A stretch of 16,401 bases of DNA, from contig DPJA01000016.1 of the NCBI GenBank assembly GCA_003543235.1, positions 1 to 16,401 on the forward strand, given 5' to 3'. This DNA is from Lachnospiraceae bacterium (GTDB taxonomy: Bacteria > Bacillota > Clostridia > Lachnospirales > Anaerotignaceae). The position numbers and the translations under genes are program-made. How positions within the stretch are numbered: position 1 is the stretch's first letter; every line of letters begins with the position of its first letter. Below are positions 1-7,164 of this stretch, piece by piece. Below the pieces are notes generated by a model. The model searched no databases and was not told the DNA's origin. It saw nothing but the letters and a program-made list of their open reading frames with translations.

Positions 1-3
1 TTC

Positions 4-18
4 AGTTTTCAAAGGTCA
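4..18 (-). promoter_or_regulatory. boxA-like rRNA antitermination site
   Basis: Read on the minus strand this is TGACCTTTGAAAACT. It matches 13 of 15 bases of the boxA I recall for Bacillus rRNA leaders (TGTTCTTTGAAAACT). boxA binds the NusB/NusE antitermination complex in rRNA leader transcripts. It lies about 45 bases downstream of the expected start of the promoter nearest the window edge, where an rrn leader boxA would be. The rRNA genes themselves would be beyond the left edge and are not seen. Confidence 0.55.
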
Positions 19-69
19 ATGTTTCATGTTCTGTTAAGTTCAACCAGCGTTTAACCGCCAGTGCATACT

Positions 70-98
70 ATCTTATCATATTCATTTCTGTTTGTCAA
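70..98 (-). promoter_or_regulatory. Tandem rRNA-type promoter, copy nearest the edge
   Basis: On the minus strand: -35 TTGACA at 93-98, a 17-base spacer, and -10 TAAGAT at 70-75. Transcription would start near 63 and run off the left edge through the boxA-like site. Its start region (GTATGCAC) is the most diverged of the four copies. Confidence 0.7.
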
Positions 99-199
99 GC
101 ACTTTTTTGAAAAGTTTTTTTCAAGCTTTCGCTTTATCTTTCAAAATCGTGTTTTTGCAAATCCGCTTCTTTCAAAGCCTCATTTGTGACACTTGATCT

Positions 200-227
200 A
201 TTATACAGACTTTTCATAATTTGTCAA
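200..227 (-). promoter_or_regulatory. Tandem rRNA-type promoter, second copy
   Basis: On the minus strand: perfect -35 TTGACA at 222-227, a 16-base spacer, and perfect -10 TATAAT at 200-205. An A/T-rich block lies directly upstream (228-250 on the plus strand). The start region is identical to that of the third copy. Confidence 0.8.
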
Positions 228-325
228 TACCTTTTTTCAAAAAGTTTTTTAAACTTGTTTTTAAAGATATTTGTGTAATTATTTTCAAGCCAGTGTGCAA
301 CCTCTTTCGAAGTGACACTTGATCT

Positions 326-353
326 ATTATACAGACTTTTCAGAAAATGTCAA
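326..353 (-). promoter_or_regulatory. Tandem rRNA-type promoter, third copy
   Basis: On the minus strand: perfect -35 TTGACA at 348-353, a 16-base spacer, and perfect -10 TATAAT at 326-331. It lies exactly 126 bases upstream of the second copy and shares its 31-base core, so the pair looks like a recent or homogenised duplication. Confidence 0.8.
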
Positions 354-442
354 TACCCTTTTTCAAAAAGTTTTAAGAACATTTAAATCTCCATTCTTTC
401 TCTGTATCTGGCCACTCGCCTTTTGCGGTGACACGAATACTT

Positions 443-470
443 ATTATACACGCTTCTAAAATAAAGTCAA
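443..470 (-). promoter_or_regulatory. Tandem rRNA-type promoter, distal copy
   Basis: On the minus strand: -35 TTGACT at 465-470, a 16-base spacer, and -10 TATAAT at 443-448. The GTGTCAC ending of the start region is conserved, but the middle has diverged. It is the copy closest to the secG 3' end. Confidence 0.75.
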
Positions 471-608
471 TACTTTTTTAAAAGTTTTTTCTTTGATTAC
501 TATATTGCCCAAGTTTTCTTCTTTTTATTCCACTTTCTTTTTAAAAACAGGCGTTTTTGTGCAAAACAAAAGACAGTTGCCTAAGCCCCTGCCTCCAATT
601 TTATAATT

Positions 609-857
609 CTATCTTACAAAGTTAGTAATCAAAGCAATAATCATAAAAAGTGCACCGCCAATTTTTGTGTATTTGGATAATGTACCTTCCATTGAATTTC
701 CTTTATTCTTGCTCCAGTATGAATCTCCACCTGCAGATGAACCACCGCCCATTGCACCAAGACCTGCTGCACGGTTGTTCTGTAAAAGAATAATTACAGT
801 CAATCCAATTGCTATAATTGCCATTATACCCGTTAAAACCATTCCTAAAGTACTCAT
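609..857 (-). CDS. secG: Protein translocase subunit SecG
   Basis: SecG is the small, non-essential membrane subunit of the SecYEG channel and assists SecA-driven protein export. The 82-residue product has the family's size and layout. It has two hydrophobic helices, at about residues 4-25 and 66-81. Between them is a Gly/Ser-rich loop, preceded by the typical LLQNNRAAGLGAMGGG stretch. The start is set by a strong AGGAGG eight bases before the ATG. It is transcribed alone in this window: an extended -10 lies about 40 bases upstream, and the 3' end runs towards the tandem rRNA promoters. The secG-rnr-smpB order common in Firmicutes is not continued here, because no rnr follows within the 608 bases left. 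Confidence 0.93.
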   Translation of the reverse strand: MSTLGMVLTGIMAIIAIGLTVIILLQNNRAAGLGAMGGGSSAGGDSYWSKNKGNSMEGTLSKYTKIGGALFMIIALITNFVR

Positions 858-899
858 TATTCAACCTCCTGTTGCATTCTCTTCTACTTGCTGTATATT

Positions 900-908
900 A
901 TTATACCA
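900..908 (-). promoter_or_regulatory. Extended -10 promoter for secG
   Basis: On the minus strand this reads TGGTATAAT: a perfect -10 at 900-905 preceded by the TGn extension at 906-908. No good -35 is visible at 16-18 bases, which is usual for extended -10 promoters. The start would fall about 35 bases before the secG ATG. Confidence 0.5.
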
Positions 909-1110
909 CGCATTCTGCCAACAATCCAGAACACATCTTTTGTTTTTCTTCACTCTTTGTCTTGCTAACTTTTGCACACATTATATCATAAGCTAAATGT
1001 TGTAGCAACAGTTTTTTCTATAATATAATGAAACAAACACACTTGGTACCTGTTTCTTCTATAGTATATAACTTTTTTAATTTATTCTCTTTCATAAATT
1101 GTTCTAAATC

Positions 1111-1836
1111 TCAAAATTCTTCTATATATAAAACACCATTCATCTCTCTTATATGCTCTAGCAATTCCTCGTAACTTTTAATTTTTCTTTCGTTTGTAAT
1201 GGTTACCTGCATAGACCCGCCATTACTGTTTTTGTTTATATGTTCAATCTCCGCCATATGCCAGCCCTCGTTACGCACCCTTTCTAATACACAACTAAGC
1301 CTGAAGGTTTCGTCATATTCTAAATAAAGTTGCACGTTAGTCTGTCCTTTTAAAAACTTTTCATCAAGCTTGTTAAGTCCTTGAAGCACTATATATAAGA
1401 ATATACACATAATAATTGCACATTCATAGTATCCAATACCAATAGCAAGGCCCATTGCCGACGATGCCCAAAGCCCTGCTGCAGTAGTAAGGCCCTTTAT
1501 CTGCCTATGACCAGTAATAATAATTGTGCCTGCACCCAAAAACCCTATTCCGCTTATAACCTGTGCACCCATTCGGCTCATATCCGCAGTTGGGTCAAGA
1601 TAAACCGAAATATATTGGTTAACCATCATAATAGCCGCAGAACCAATACATACCAGTAGATGAGTTCTAAGACCAGCCGCCTGTCTTTTTTTTCCTCGTT
1701 CAATGCCAATAATACCACCACAAATAATTGCAAACAAAAATCTAACAATAATTGATACCATGTTAAGCTCTTTTAAATACCCTACAATTTGAATAAAACC
1801 TATAATATATACCACCTCACTATCAACAAAAAACAT
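1111..1836 (-). CDS. MgtC/SapB family membrane protein
   Basis: A 241-residue membrane protein of the MgtC/SapB family. The family hallmark GGIIGIERGKKRQAAGLRTH spans residues 40-59. It is followed by more hydrophobic segments, at about 60-79, 93-110, 117-136 and 138-153, with the conserved ISGIGFLGAGTII between them. Residues 168-241 form a soluble C-terminal domain of the ACT-like type found in longer MgtC proteins. Named members are linked to growth at low magnesium and to inhibition of the F1Fo ATP synthase in pathogens. In clostridia the role is not established, so no specific function is claimed. The start at 1836 has AAGG seven to eight bases upstream. An internal Met at residue 26 is possible but has a weaker site. 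The gene stands alone, divergent from hemA, with its own promoter. Confidence 0.88.
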   Translation of the reverse strand: MFFVDSEVVYIIGFIQIVGYLKELNMVSIIVRFLFAIICGGIIGIERGKKRQAAGLRTHLLVCIGSAAIMMVNQYISVYLDPTADMSRMGAQVISGIGFLGAGTIIITGHRQIKGLTTAAGLWASSAMGLAIGIGYYECAIIMCIFLYIVLQGLNKLDEKFLKGQTNVQLYLEYDETFRLSCVLERVRNEGWHMAEIEHINKNSNGGSMQVTITNERKIKSYEELLEHIREMNGVLYIEEF

Positions 1837-1860
1837 AACTCAACCTTTATGTATTTATAC

Positions 1861-1889
1861 AGTATACTATTTATCACATTTATGTACAA
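1861..1889 (-). promoter_or_regulatory. Promoter of the MgtC-family gene
   Basis: On the minus strand: -35 TTGTAC at 1884-1889, a 17-base spacer, and -10 TATACT at 1861-1866, about 25 bases before the start codon. Both boxes are close to consensus. Confidence 0.55.
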
Positions 1890-2028
1890 TATTTTTCAAA
1901 TTCCTCATTTTTCTACTTTAATGAAATCTTCCGACACTATTAAATTATGGAGTTTCTTTCAAAAAAATTCCATATTTATTATCTTTTAAATTTCTCAGTT
2001 TCTGCCCTGTCCCTTATGCCCCTTTTTC

Positions 2029-2057
2029 TTGACAAAGTAATACCATCCATCTACTAT
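2029..2057 (+). promoter_or_regulatory. Promoter of the hemA-hemL operon
   Basis: A perfect -35 TTGACA at 2029-2034, a 17-base spacer, and -10 TACTAT at 2052-2057. A perfect TATAAT at 2064-2069 is 29 bases from this -35 and lacks a partner of its own, so it is less likely to be the -10. Transcription would start near 2064, about 40 bases before the hemA ATG. The short leader holds no riboswitch that I can recognise; in particular I see no cobalamin riboswitch. Confidence 0.65.
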
Positions 2058-2102
2058 TAGGTGTATAATAATGGACAAAGTAAATTTTTTAGGAGATTTA
2101 GA

Positions 2103-3251
2103 ATGTATATAATAAGCATCAGCCATAAAACAGCACCTTTGAATATACGTAAGCTTTTTGCATTCACTAAAGAGGAGCAAATTGACTTTATTAATAGTGC
2201 AATAACTCACCCATGTGTTAGCCAATGCCTTATTTTAAACACCTGTAACCGATTGGAAATATATTTTGAAGGTGATGCAGCTGCACCAACAGCCATTGAG
2301 TCACTTCTTTCTGCATATAAACGCATTCCGCCCAAAACAGCAGTAAAATACTATCATAATTTTGAAGGCGAAAAAGCAATTGCACATCTTTTTAGGGTAA
2401 CTGCGGGTATAGACAGTATGCTTATAGGCGAGGATGAAATTTTGGGACAAGTTAAAGCCGCTTACGCCCTTGCCCTTGAGGAAGGCACAACAGGTTTTGA
2501 CCTTAACACAATTTTTAAAGGAGCAATAACCGCAGCAAAAAAGATTAAAACTCAAACAGGTCTTTCCAAAACTCCTATCTCCATTGGAACTCTTGCTGCA
2601 AACCTTGTTTTTGATATAAATAAGGAAGAAAAAACTGTTGTTGTAATTGGTGCAAGTGGAAAAACAGGCACAATTGTAGCTAAAAATCTTTTGGCAAAAC
2701 CCAATATAAAGGTGTTAGGCACATTGCGTACACATAAATCACAGGATAAACTGGAAGCCTTTTATAAAAATCTTACCTACGTGAATTATAAAGACCGTTA
2801 CCACCTTATAGATGAAGCTGACGTTGTTATAAGTGCAACATCCTCTCCACACCACACAATAACCTTAGAGGAATATACTAATTTAGTAACAACAAATAAA
2901 CCACGGCTTTTTATAGACCTTGCCGTACCACCAGATATTGATAAACGCCTTGGTAAAGAGCAAAATATAACGCTTTATAATATAGATTATTTTGAAACTC
3001 TTTCTAAAACAAATAATATCCTTAAAAAGCAGGAAGCCGAAACAGCAGCCGAGGTTTTATCTTCTTTTGTAGACGACACATTAAAGGAATTAAACTTTCA
3101 TAAATTTTTACCCCAGATGGATAGCCTTAAAGAATATTTTGAAGTTAACTCAATAGAAAACACCGTTTATAAACTTCGTAAGCTTTCCAATAATGAAGAA
3201 CTTACCGCAATAATTTCAGCCTTTAATAAGGTAATAGAAAGCAGTGATTAA
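2103..3251 (+). CDS. hemA: Glutamyl-tRNA reductase
   Basis: HemA reduces glutamyl-tRNA(Glu) with NADPH to glutamate-1-semialdehyde, the first committed step of C5 tetrapyrrole synthesis. The N-terminal SISHKTAP and the catalytic-cysteine motif LNTCNRLEIY (Cys48) are clear. So is the family signature GIDSMLIGEDEILGQVK at 102-118. The NADPH domain begins with VVVIGASGKTG. The ATG at 2103 is chosen because AGGAG lies seven bases upstream and the SISHKTAP motif starts at once. An upstream in-frame GTG at 2061 would add 14 residues from inside the promoter region. At 382 residues it is shorter than the usual ~420, and the C-terminal dimerisation helices look trimmed. The nucleotide loop GASGKTG replaces the more usual GAGxMG. 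It is the first gene of the operon; the next begins two bases after its stop. Confidence 0.95.
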   Translation: MYIISISHKTAPLNIRKLFAFTKEEQIDFINSAITHPCVSQCLILNTCNRLEIYFEGDAAAPTAIESLLSAYKRIPPKTAVKYYHNFEGEKAIAHLFRVTAGIDSMLIGEDEILGQVKAAYALALEEGTTGFDLNTIFKGAITAAKKIKTQTGLSKTPISIGTLAANLVFDINKEEKTVVVIGASGKTGTIVAKNLLAKPNIKVLGTLRTHKSQDKLEAFYKNLTYVNYKDRYHLIDEADVVISATSSPHHTITLEEYTNLVTTNKPRLFIDLAVPPDIDKRLGKEQNITLYNIDYFETLSKTNNILKKQEAETAAEVLSSFVDDTLKELNFHKFLPQMDSLKEYFEVNSIENTVYKLRKLSNNEELTAIISAFNKVIESSD

Positions 3252-3253
3252 TT

Positions 3254-3859
3254 ATGGCATATTTTCCTTTTTTTGTTGAAATTAAAAATAGAAACTGTCT
3301 TATTGTAGGTGGTGGTATTGTTGCTGCACGTAAAGCAGAAACATTGCTAAATTTCGGGTGCAATATAACTGTTGTTTCGCCTAATTTCTGTGAAGAAATA
3401 AAGCAATTAGATAATATTAATCTTATTAAACGTGACTTAAAATTCAGCGACCTTGAAAGTAGCTTTTTTGTAATAGCCGCAACTAATAACACCGGAGTTA
3501 ATTCTGAAATAGGTGCTTTTTGCCGCAGGAAAAATATACTTGTAAATGTTGTAGATGTTAAGGATGAATGTTCATTTATTTTTCCATCAATTTATAAAAA
3601 CGGTGATATTGTTGCAGGAGTAACCACCTCAGGCAAAAGCCCCCAGATAGCCTCCATTGTTCGTAAAACTATATCAGAAAATGTACCTGAATACTATGGT
3701 GATATTGTAGAACGCTTAGGAGCTATTCGGGCTTCAATAAAACATACAATATCCACTCAAGAGGAACGAAAAAATATTCTTTCCTTAGTTTTAAAGGAAA
3801 TGCTGCTGACGGAAAACAAAATTTCCGATGATGAATTAGAAAAAATAATAAGAGGATAA
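3254..3859 (+). CDS. sirC: Precorrin-2 dehydrogenase (SirC/Met8/CysG N-domain family)
   Basis: This enzyme oxidises precorrin-2 to sirohydrochlorin with NAD. Some family members also insert iron to make sirohaem. The 201-residue protein has the family pattern: an opening PFFVEI, the dinucleotide loop GGGIVAARKAETLL at 19-32, VNVVD ending at Asp101 (which aligns with the catalytic Asp proposed for CysG/Met8), and SGKSPQIASIVRKTI at 126-140. Whether it also chelates iron cannot be told from the sequence. The ATG is two bases after the hemA stop, and no clear Shine-Dalgarno precedes it. Translation probably depends on ribosomes finishing hemA. Its place in the uroporphyrinogen operon, with the methyltransferase two genes on, fits a sirohydrochlorin branch. 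Confidence 0.88.
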   Translation: MAYFPFFVEIKNRNCLIVGGGIVAARKAETLLNFGCNITVVSPNFCEEIKQLDNINLIKRDLKFSDLESSFFVIAATNNTGVNSEIGAFCRRKNILVNVVDVKDECSFIFPSIYKNGDIVAGVTTSGKSPQIASIVRKTISENVPEYYGDIVERLGAIRASIKHTISTQEERKNILSLVLKEMLLTENKISDDELEKIIRG

Positions 3860-3863
3860 AATA

Positions 3864-4730
3864 ATGAAAATTAAAATAGGAAGTCGTAAAAGCCATCTTG
3901 CACTTGTCCAAACCAACCTTGTGATTAATGAGATAAAAAAGCATTGTCCATCAGCTGAATGTGAAATAATTGAAATATCTACAAAGGGCGATAAAATTTT
4001 AGATAAACCCCTTTTGGACTTTGGCGGTAAAGGCGTTTTTGTTACAGAATTTGAGGATTTAATTTTAAATGGAAATATAGATTTAGCTGTCCACAGTGGT
4101 AAGGACTTGCCAACAACTTTATCAACAGGTTTAACCATTTTGGCAACACCTATGCGTGCAGATTGCCGTGATGTGCTTATAACAAGGGCAAATGAGCCTT
4201 TTGAAGAAAATAAGTTATGCACAGTTGGGACAGGCAGTCTGCGTCGTAGCCAACAGCTTCAAGGGATGTATCCAAATATTAAGTGTGTACCCTTGCGTGG
4301 AAACGTGCCTACACGCCTTAAAAAATTAGCTAATAAAGAATTTGATGCCGTGGTTCTTGCCGCCGCTGGGTTAGACCGCCTTGGTATAACGGCTAATGAT
4401 GGCTACACCTTCACTTATCTTGACCCAAATACATTTATTCCCGCCGCTGCACAAGGAATTATTGCCATAGAGGGAAAATCAGACACACCAATTGCCAGTC
4501 TGGTTGAAAAAATCAACCACGTACCAACAAATATTTGCTTTAATTGTGAGCGAGATGTTTTGTCCCTTTTGGGTGCAGACTGTCATCAGTCTGTTGGTGT
4601 CTATTCATATATAGATAATGAAAATATCACAATTTCAGCATTTATAGGCAACAGTGGTATAAAAACCGTAACCACGACCTTGGCAGAGGCAAAAACTGCC
4701 GCATCAAAACTGGCAGGTGAATTATTATGA
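3864..4730 (+). CDS. hemC: Hydroxymethylbilane synthase (porphobilinogen deaminase)
   Basis: HemC joins four porphobilinogens into linear hydroxymethylbilane using a covalently bound dipyrromethane cofactor. The 288-residue product starts with IGSRKSHLALVQTN (5-18). It carries LAVHSGKDLPTTL (74-86), GTGSLRRSQQL (123-132) and PLRGNVPTRLKKL (143-155), which supply the substrate- and cofactor-binding basic residues. The cofactor-anchoring cysteine is Cys240 in LLGADCHQSVGVY. The length is slightly below the usual ~300-310 because the C-terminal domain is compact. AGAGGA precedes the ATG by seven bases, and the start is four bases after the previous stop. Its own stop overlaps the next start as ATGA. 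Confidence 0.95.
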   Translation: MKIKIGSRKSHLALVQTNLVINEIKKHCPSAECEIIEISTKGDKILDKPLLDFGGKGVFVTEFEDLILNGNIDLAVHSGKDLPTTLSTGLTILATPMRADCRDVLITRANEPFEENKLCTVGTGSLRRSQQLQGMYPNIKCVPLRGNVPTRLKKLANKEFDAVVLAAAGLDRLGITANDGYTFTYLDPNTFIPAAAQGIIAIEGKSDTPIASLVEKINHVPTNICFNCERDVLSLLGADCHQSVGVYSYIDNENITISAFIGNSGIKTVTTTLAEAKTAASKLAGELL

Positions 4731-6199
4731 AAAACGGAGTGGTTTATCTTGTAGGTGCAGGCAGTGGCGACCCCGACCTAATAACCTTAAAAGGCTTAAA
4801 GCTTATTAAGCAGTGTGATGTAATAATTTACGACCGTCTGGCAAATGATAGACTTCTTTCATATGCCAGAAAAGATTGTAAAAAACTTTACGCTGGAAAA
4901 GCAGCCGGCAGTCATTCTATGAAACAAGAAGAAATAAATGCTCTTATTGTGTCTGAAGCAAAAAAAGGAAATACTGTAGTTCGCCTTAAAGGAGGTGACC
5001 CCTTTGTTTTTGGCAGAGGTGGGGAAGAAATTATAGCTCTTCAAAATGAAAATATTCCCTACGAAGTAGTAAGTGGTGTAACAAGTGCAATTGCCGTACC
5101 TGCCGCCGCTGGTATACCCGTTACTCATAGGGGAATAAGCCGCAGTGTAACTGTAATTACAGGCAATACTGCCGATGAAAATACAGTAGGTGAAGACTTT
5201 GCCACTCTTGCAAAGCTTAATGGGACTTTGGTTTTTCTTATGGGCCTTGGTAATATAGAAAAAATATCTAATGGTCTTATGTCCCACGGCAAACCTGCTG
5301 ATACACCCTGTGCTGTAATAAGCGATGGAACAACAAAAAATCAGCTTACAGTTAGGGCAACTCTTGCAACCTTGGCACAAAAGGCAAAAAATAGTGCTGT
5401 TAAATCACCTGCAATTATAGTTGTTGGCAATGTCTGTGCTCTTGACTTTTCAAAAACACTATCCAACCCATTAGATACTATAAATATTGGTGTTACAGGC
5501 ACCCATGGCTTCACCAGTAAGCTTTCACAAAAATTAGAATTTTTTGGGGCTAATGTATATCCAATGGCAATTTCAAATGTCAATGAAATAGAAAGCTCCG
5601 ACTTTGATAATGCAATTATGAATATTAAGGCTTATACGTGGATAGCCTTCACAAGCACCAATGGAGTAAAAATCTTTTTCAATCACCTTAAATATCTAGG
5701 TGTGGATATCCGTTCACTTTTCCACATAAAGTTTGCAGTAATAGGCTCTGGTACACAGTCAGAACTTAGCAATTATGGCATAAATGCCGACCTTATGCCA
5801 CAAAAGTTTACTTCTAAAGCACTGGGTGAGGCTCTTTTGTCCACAATTTCTAATTCCGATAGAATACTTATCCCCCGTGCGGTTCAAGGAAGTCCTCTTC
5901 TTACTGCACCGCTAAATTCTAAACAATATACAGAAATTAAAATTTACGACATAGTAGCAGATAACAAATGTACACTCCCCCAAGGTTTAGATTATATTAC
6001 CTTTGCCAGTGCATCGGGTGTTCGCAACTTTTTTGATGTGCTTAACCTAAAATTAGATAGTAACACCACTGCCATTGCCATTGGCGAAGTAACTGCACAA
6101 GCCCTTAAATCTTACGGAATAACAAACTATATAACGGCAGATACCTATACATCAGACGGTATTGCCCAAAAAATAATCAAAGAGGTGGCTAATAAATGA
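4727..6199 (+). CDS. cobA-hemD: Uroporphyrinogen-III C-methyltransferase / uroporphyrinogen-III synthase fusion
   Basis: A two-domain, 490-residue enzyme. Residues 1 to about 240 are the SAM-dependent methyltransferase (SUMT/CobA) that turns uroporphyrinogen III into precorrin-2. Visible motifs are VGAGSGDPDLITLKG (9-23), RLKGGDPFVFGRGGEE (86-101), GIPVTHRG (129-136) and LVFLMG. Residues from about 251 to 490 are uroporphyrinogen-III synthase (HemD), which cyclises hydroxymethylbilane with inversion of ring D. Here conservation is low, but INIGVTGTHG, AFTSTNGV, the C-terminal ITFASASGVRNFF and AIGEVTAQAL fit the fold. Fusion puts the enzyme making uroporphyrinogen III next to the one that commits it to sirohaem/corrinoids. 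The same fusion is known in other Firmicutes. It is coupled to its neighbours by ATGA overlaps on both sides. Confidence 0.93.
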   Translation: MKNGVVYLVGAGSGDPDLITLKGLKLIKQCDVIIYDRLANDRLLSYARKDCKKLYAGKAAGSHSMKQEEINALIVSEAKKGNTVVRLKGGDPFVFGRGGEEIIALQNENIPYEVVSGVTSAIAVPAAAGIPVTHRGISRSVTVITGNTADENTVGEDFATLAKLNGTLVFLMGLGNIEKISNGLMSHGKPADTPCAVISDGTTKNQLTVRATLATLAQKAKNSAVKSPAIIVVGNVCALDFSKTLSNPLDTINIGVTGTHGFTSKLSQKLEFFGANVYPMAISNVNEIESSDFDNAIMNIKAYTWIAFTSTNGVKIFFNHLKYLGVDIRSLFHIKFAVIGSGTQSELSNYGINADLMPQKFTSKALGEALLSTISNSDRILIPRAVQGSPLLTAPLNSKQYTEIKIYDIVADNKCTLPQGLDYITFASASGVRNFFDVLNLKLDSNTTAIAIGEVTAQALKSYGITNYITADTYTSDGIAQKIIKEVANK

Positions 6200-7164
6200 A
6201 TAGATTAAGACGACTTCGCTCTAGTGAAGTAATGCGAAAAATGACAAGAGAAACATTTGTAAACACGTCAGACCTTATATACCCAATGTTTATAATTGAA
6301 GGTGAAAATATAAAAGAGCCTGTACCAAGTATGCCTAATATTTTCCGCTATTCCATAGACAAACTAGATGAAATATTGGACGAGGTTTATAATAGCAAAA
6401 TTTCAGGAATACTTATTTTTGGTATTCCAAAGGAAAAAGATGAACAAGGCAGTGGTGCATATGCCACTGATGGAATAACCCAACGTGCAGTACGTTATAT
6501 TAAATCTAAATATTCTTCTATGCTTGTAATTGCTGACGTGTGCCTTTGCGAATACACAAACCACGGTCACTGTGGTATTATTTGCGGCAACGAAATTTTA
6601 AATGACGAAACACTTCCTCTGCTTGCAAAAATGAGCGTAAGCCTTGCCAATGCAGGTGCAGATATAATTGCACCGTCAGATATGATGGACGGACGTATTG
6701 GGTATATTCGAAATGAGTTGGATGCCAATGGTTTTAAAAACACACCTATTATGTCTTACAGTGCAAAATTTGCCAGTGGCTATTATTCACCATTTAGAGA
6801 TGCGGCAGATAGTGCACCTTCCTTTGGTGATAGAAAAACATACCAAATGGATTTTGCCAACGTAAACGAAGCCTTGCGTGAGGTTGAAGAGGATATTGCA
6901 GAGGGTGCTGATATAGTTATGGTTAAGCCAGCACTTGCCTACCTTGATGTAGTTCGTGCCGTGGCAGATAATTTTAATATTCCTCTTGCTACATATAATG
7001 TAAGCGGAGAATATGCAATGGTTAAAGCCGCATCGCAAAACGGCTGGATAGATGAGAAACGAATTGTAACAGAAAATCTTGTTGCCATGAAAAGGGCAGG
7101 TGCAAAAATACTTATTACCTACCACGCATTGGATATGGCAAAATGGCTATTGGAGGAAAACTAA
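6196..7164 (+). CDS. hemB: Delta-aminolevulinic acid dehydratase (porphobilinogen synthase)
   Basis: HemB condenses two 5-aminolevulinates to porphobilinogen. The 322-residue product is of normal length. The active-site zinc ligands are visible as Cys116, Cys118 and Cys126 in DVCLCEYTNHGHCG, so this is a zinc-type rather than a magnesium-only enzyme. The two catalytic lysines are Lys191 (SYSAKFAS) and Lys244 (VMVKPALAYLD). The AGAGGTGG binding site lies within the end of the preceding gene, and the start overlaps its stop (ATGA). The gene order is not the reaction order: HemB acts before HemC. In-frame coupling across the operon suggests matched amounts of all the enzymes. Confidence 0.95.
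   Translation: MNRLRRLRSSEVMRKMTRETFVNTSDLIYPMFIIEGENIKEPVPSMPNIFRYSIDKLDEILDEVYNSKISGILIFGIPKEKDEQGSGAYATDGITQRAVRYIKSKYSSMLVIADVCLCEYTNHGHCGIICGNEILNDETLPLLAKMSVSLANAGADIIAPSDMMDGRIGYIRNELDANGFKNTPIMSYSAKFASGYYSPFRDAADSAPSFGDRKTYQMDFANVNEALREVEEDIAEGADIVMVKPALAYLDVVRAVADNFNIPLATYNVSGEYAMVKAASQNGWIDEKRIVTENLVAMKRAGAKILITYHALDMAKWLLEEN

Larger units (their letters stand above)
61..490 (-). repeat. Four imperfect copies of a ~63-bp promoter unit
   Basis: Similar units lie at 61-121, 186-250, 312-374 and 428-490. In minus-strand order each has an A/T-tract block resembling an UP element, a -35, a 16-17 base spacer, a -10, and a start region ending in GTGTCAC or a relative of it. The two middle copies share an identical 31-base block (186-216 and 312-342), offset by exactly 126 bases. 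The other two copies are diverged mainly in the spacer and the start region. About 50-65 bases of unrelated sequence separate the units. The array looks like duplication of an rRNA-type promoter. No gene is seen between 1 and 608. Confidence 0.8.

Noticed and set aside
61..490. CRISPR array as an explanation for the regular repeats
   Set aside because: Copies are too few, too long and diverged. Each contains a complete promoter in the same orientation, and the intervening stretches are not spacer-like.
572..593. Terminator after secG (GGCAG / CTGTC stem, then TTTTGTTTT on the minus strand)
   Set aside because: The stem is only 5 bp with a G-U pair and a 12-base loop, too weak to call with confidence.
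1010..1060. Hairpins downstream of the MgtC-family gene (GAAACA/TGTTTC and TGTTG/CAACA)
   Set aside because: Stems are 5-6 bp. One has a long loop, and the T-run is on the strand opposite to the gene, so neither makes a credible terminator.
2061..2102. Longer HemA starting at GTG 2061
   Set aside because: This overlaps the promoter region and transcription start, and adds residues not expected before SISHKTAP. The ATG at 2103 has AGGAG.
7143..7163. Longer HemL from ATG 7143
   Set aside because: It lies inside hemB and would place the GGAGG site of the 7164 start within coding sequence. The family start fits 7164.
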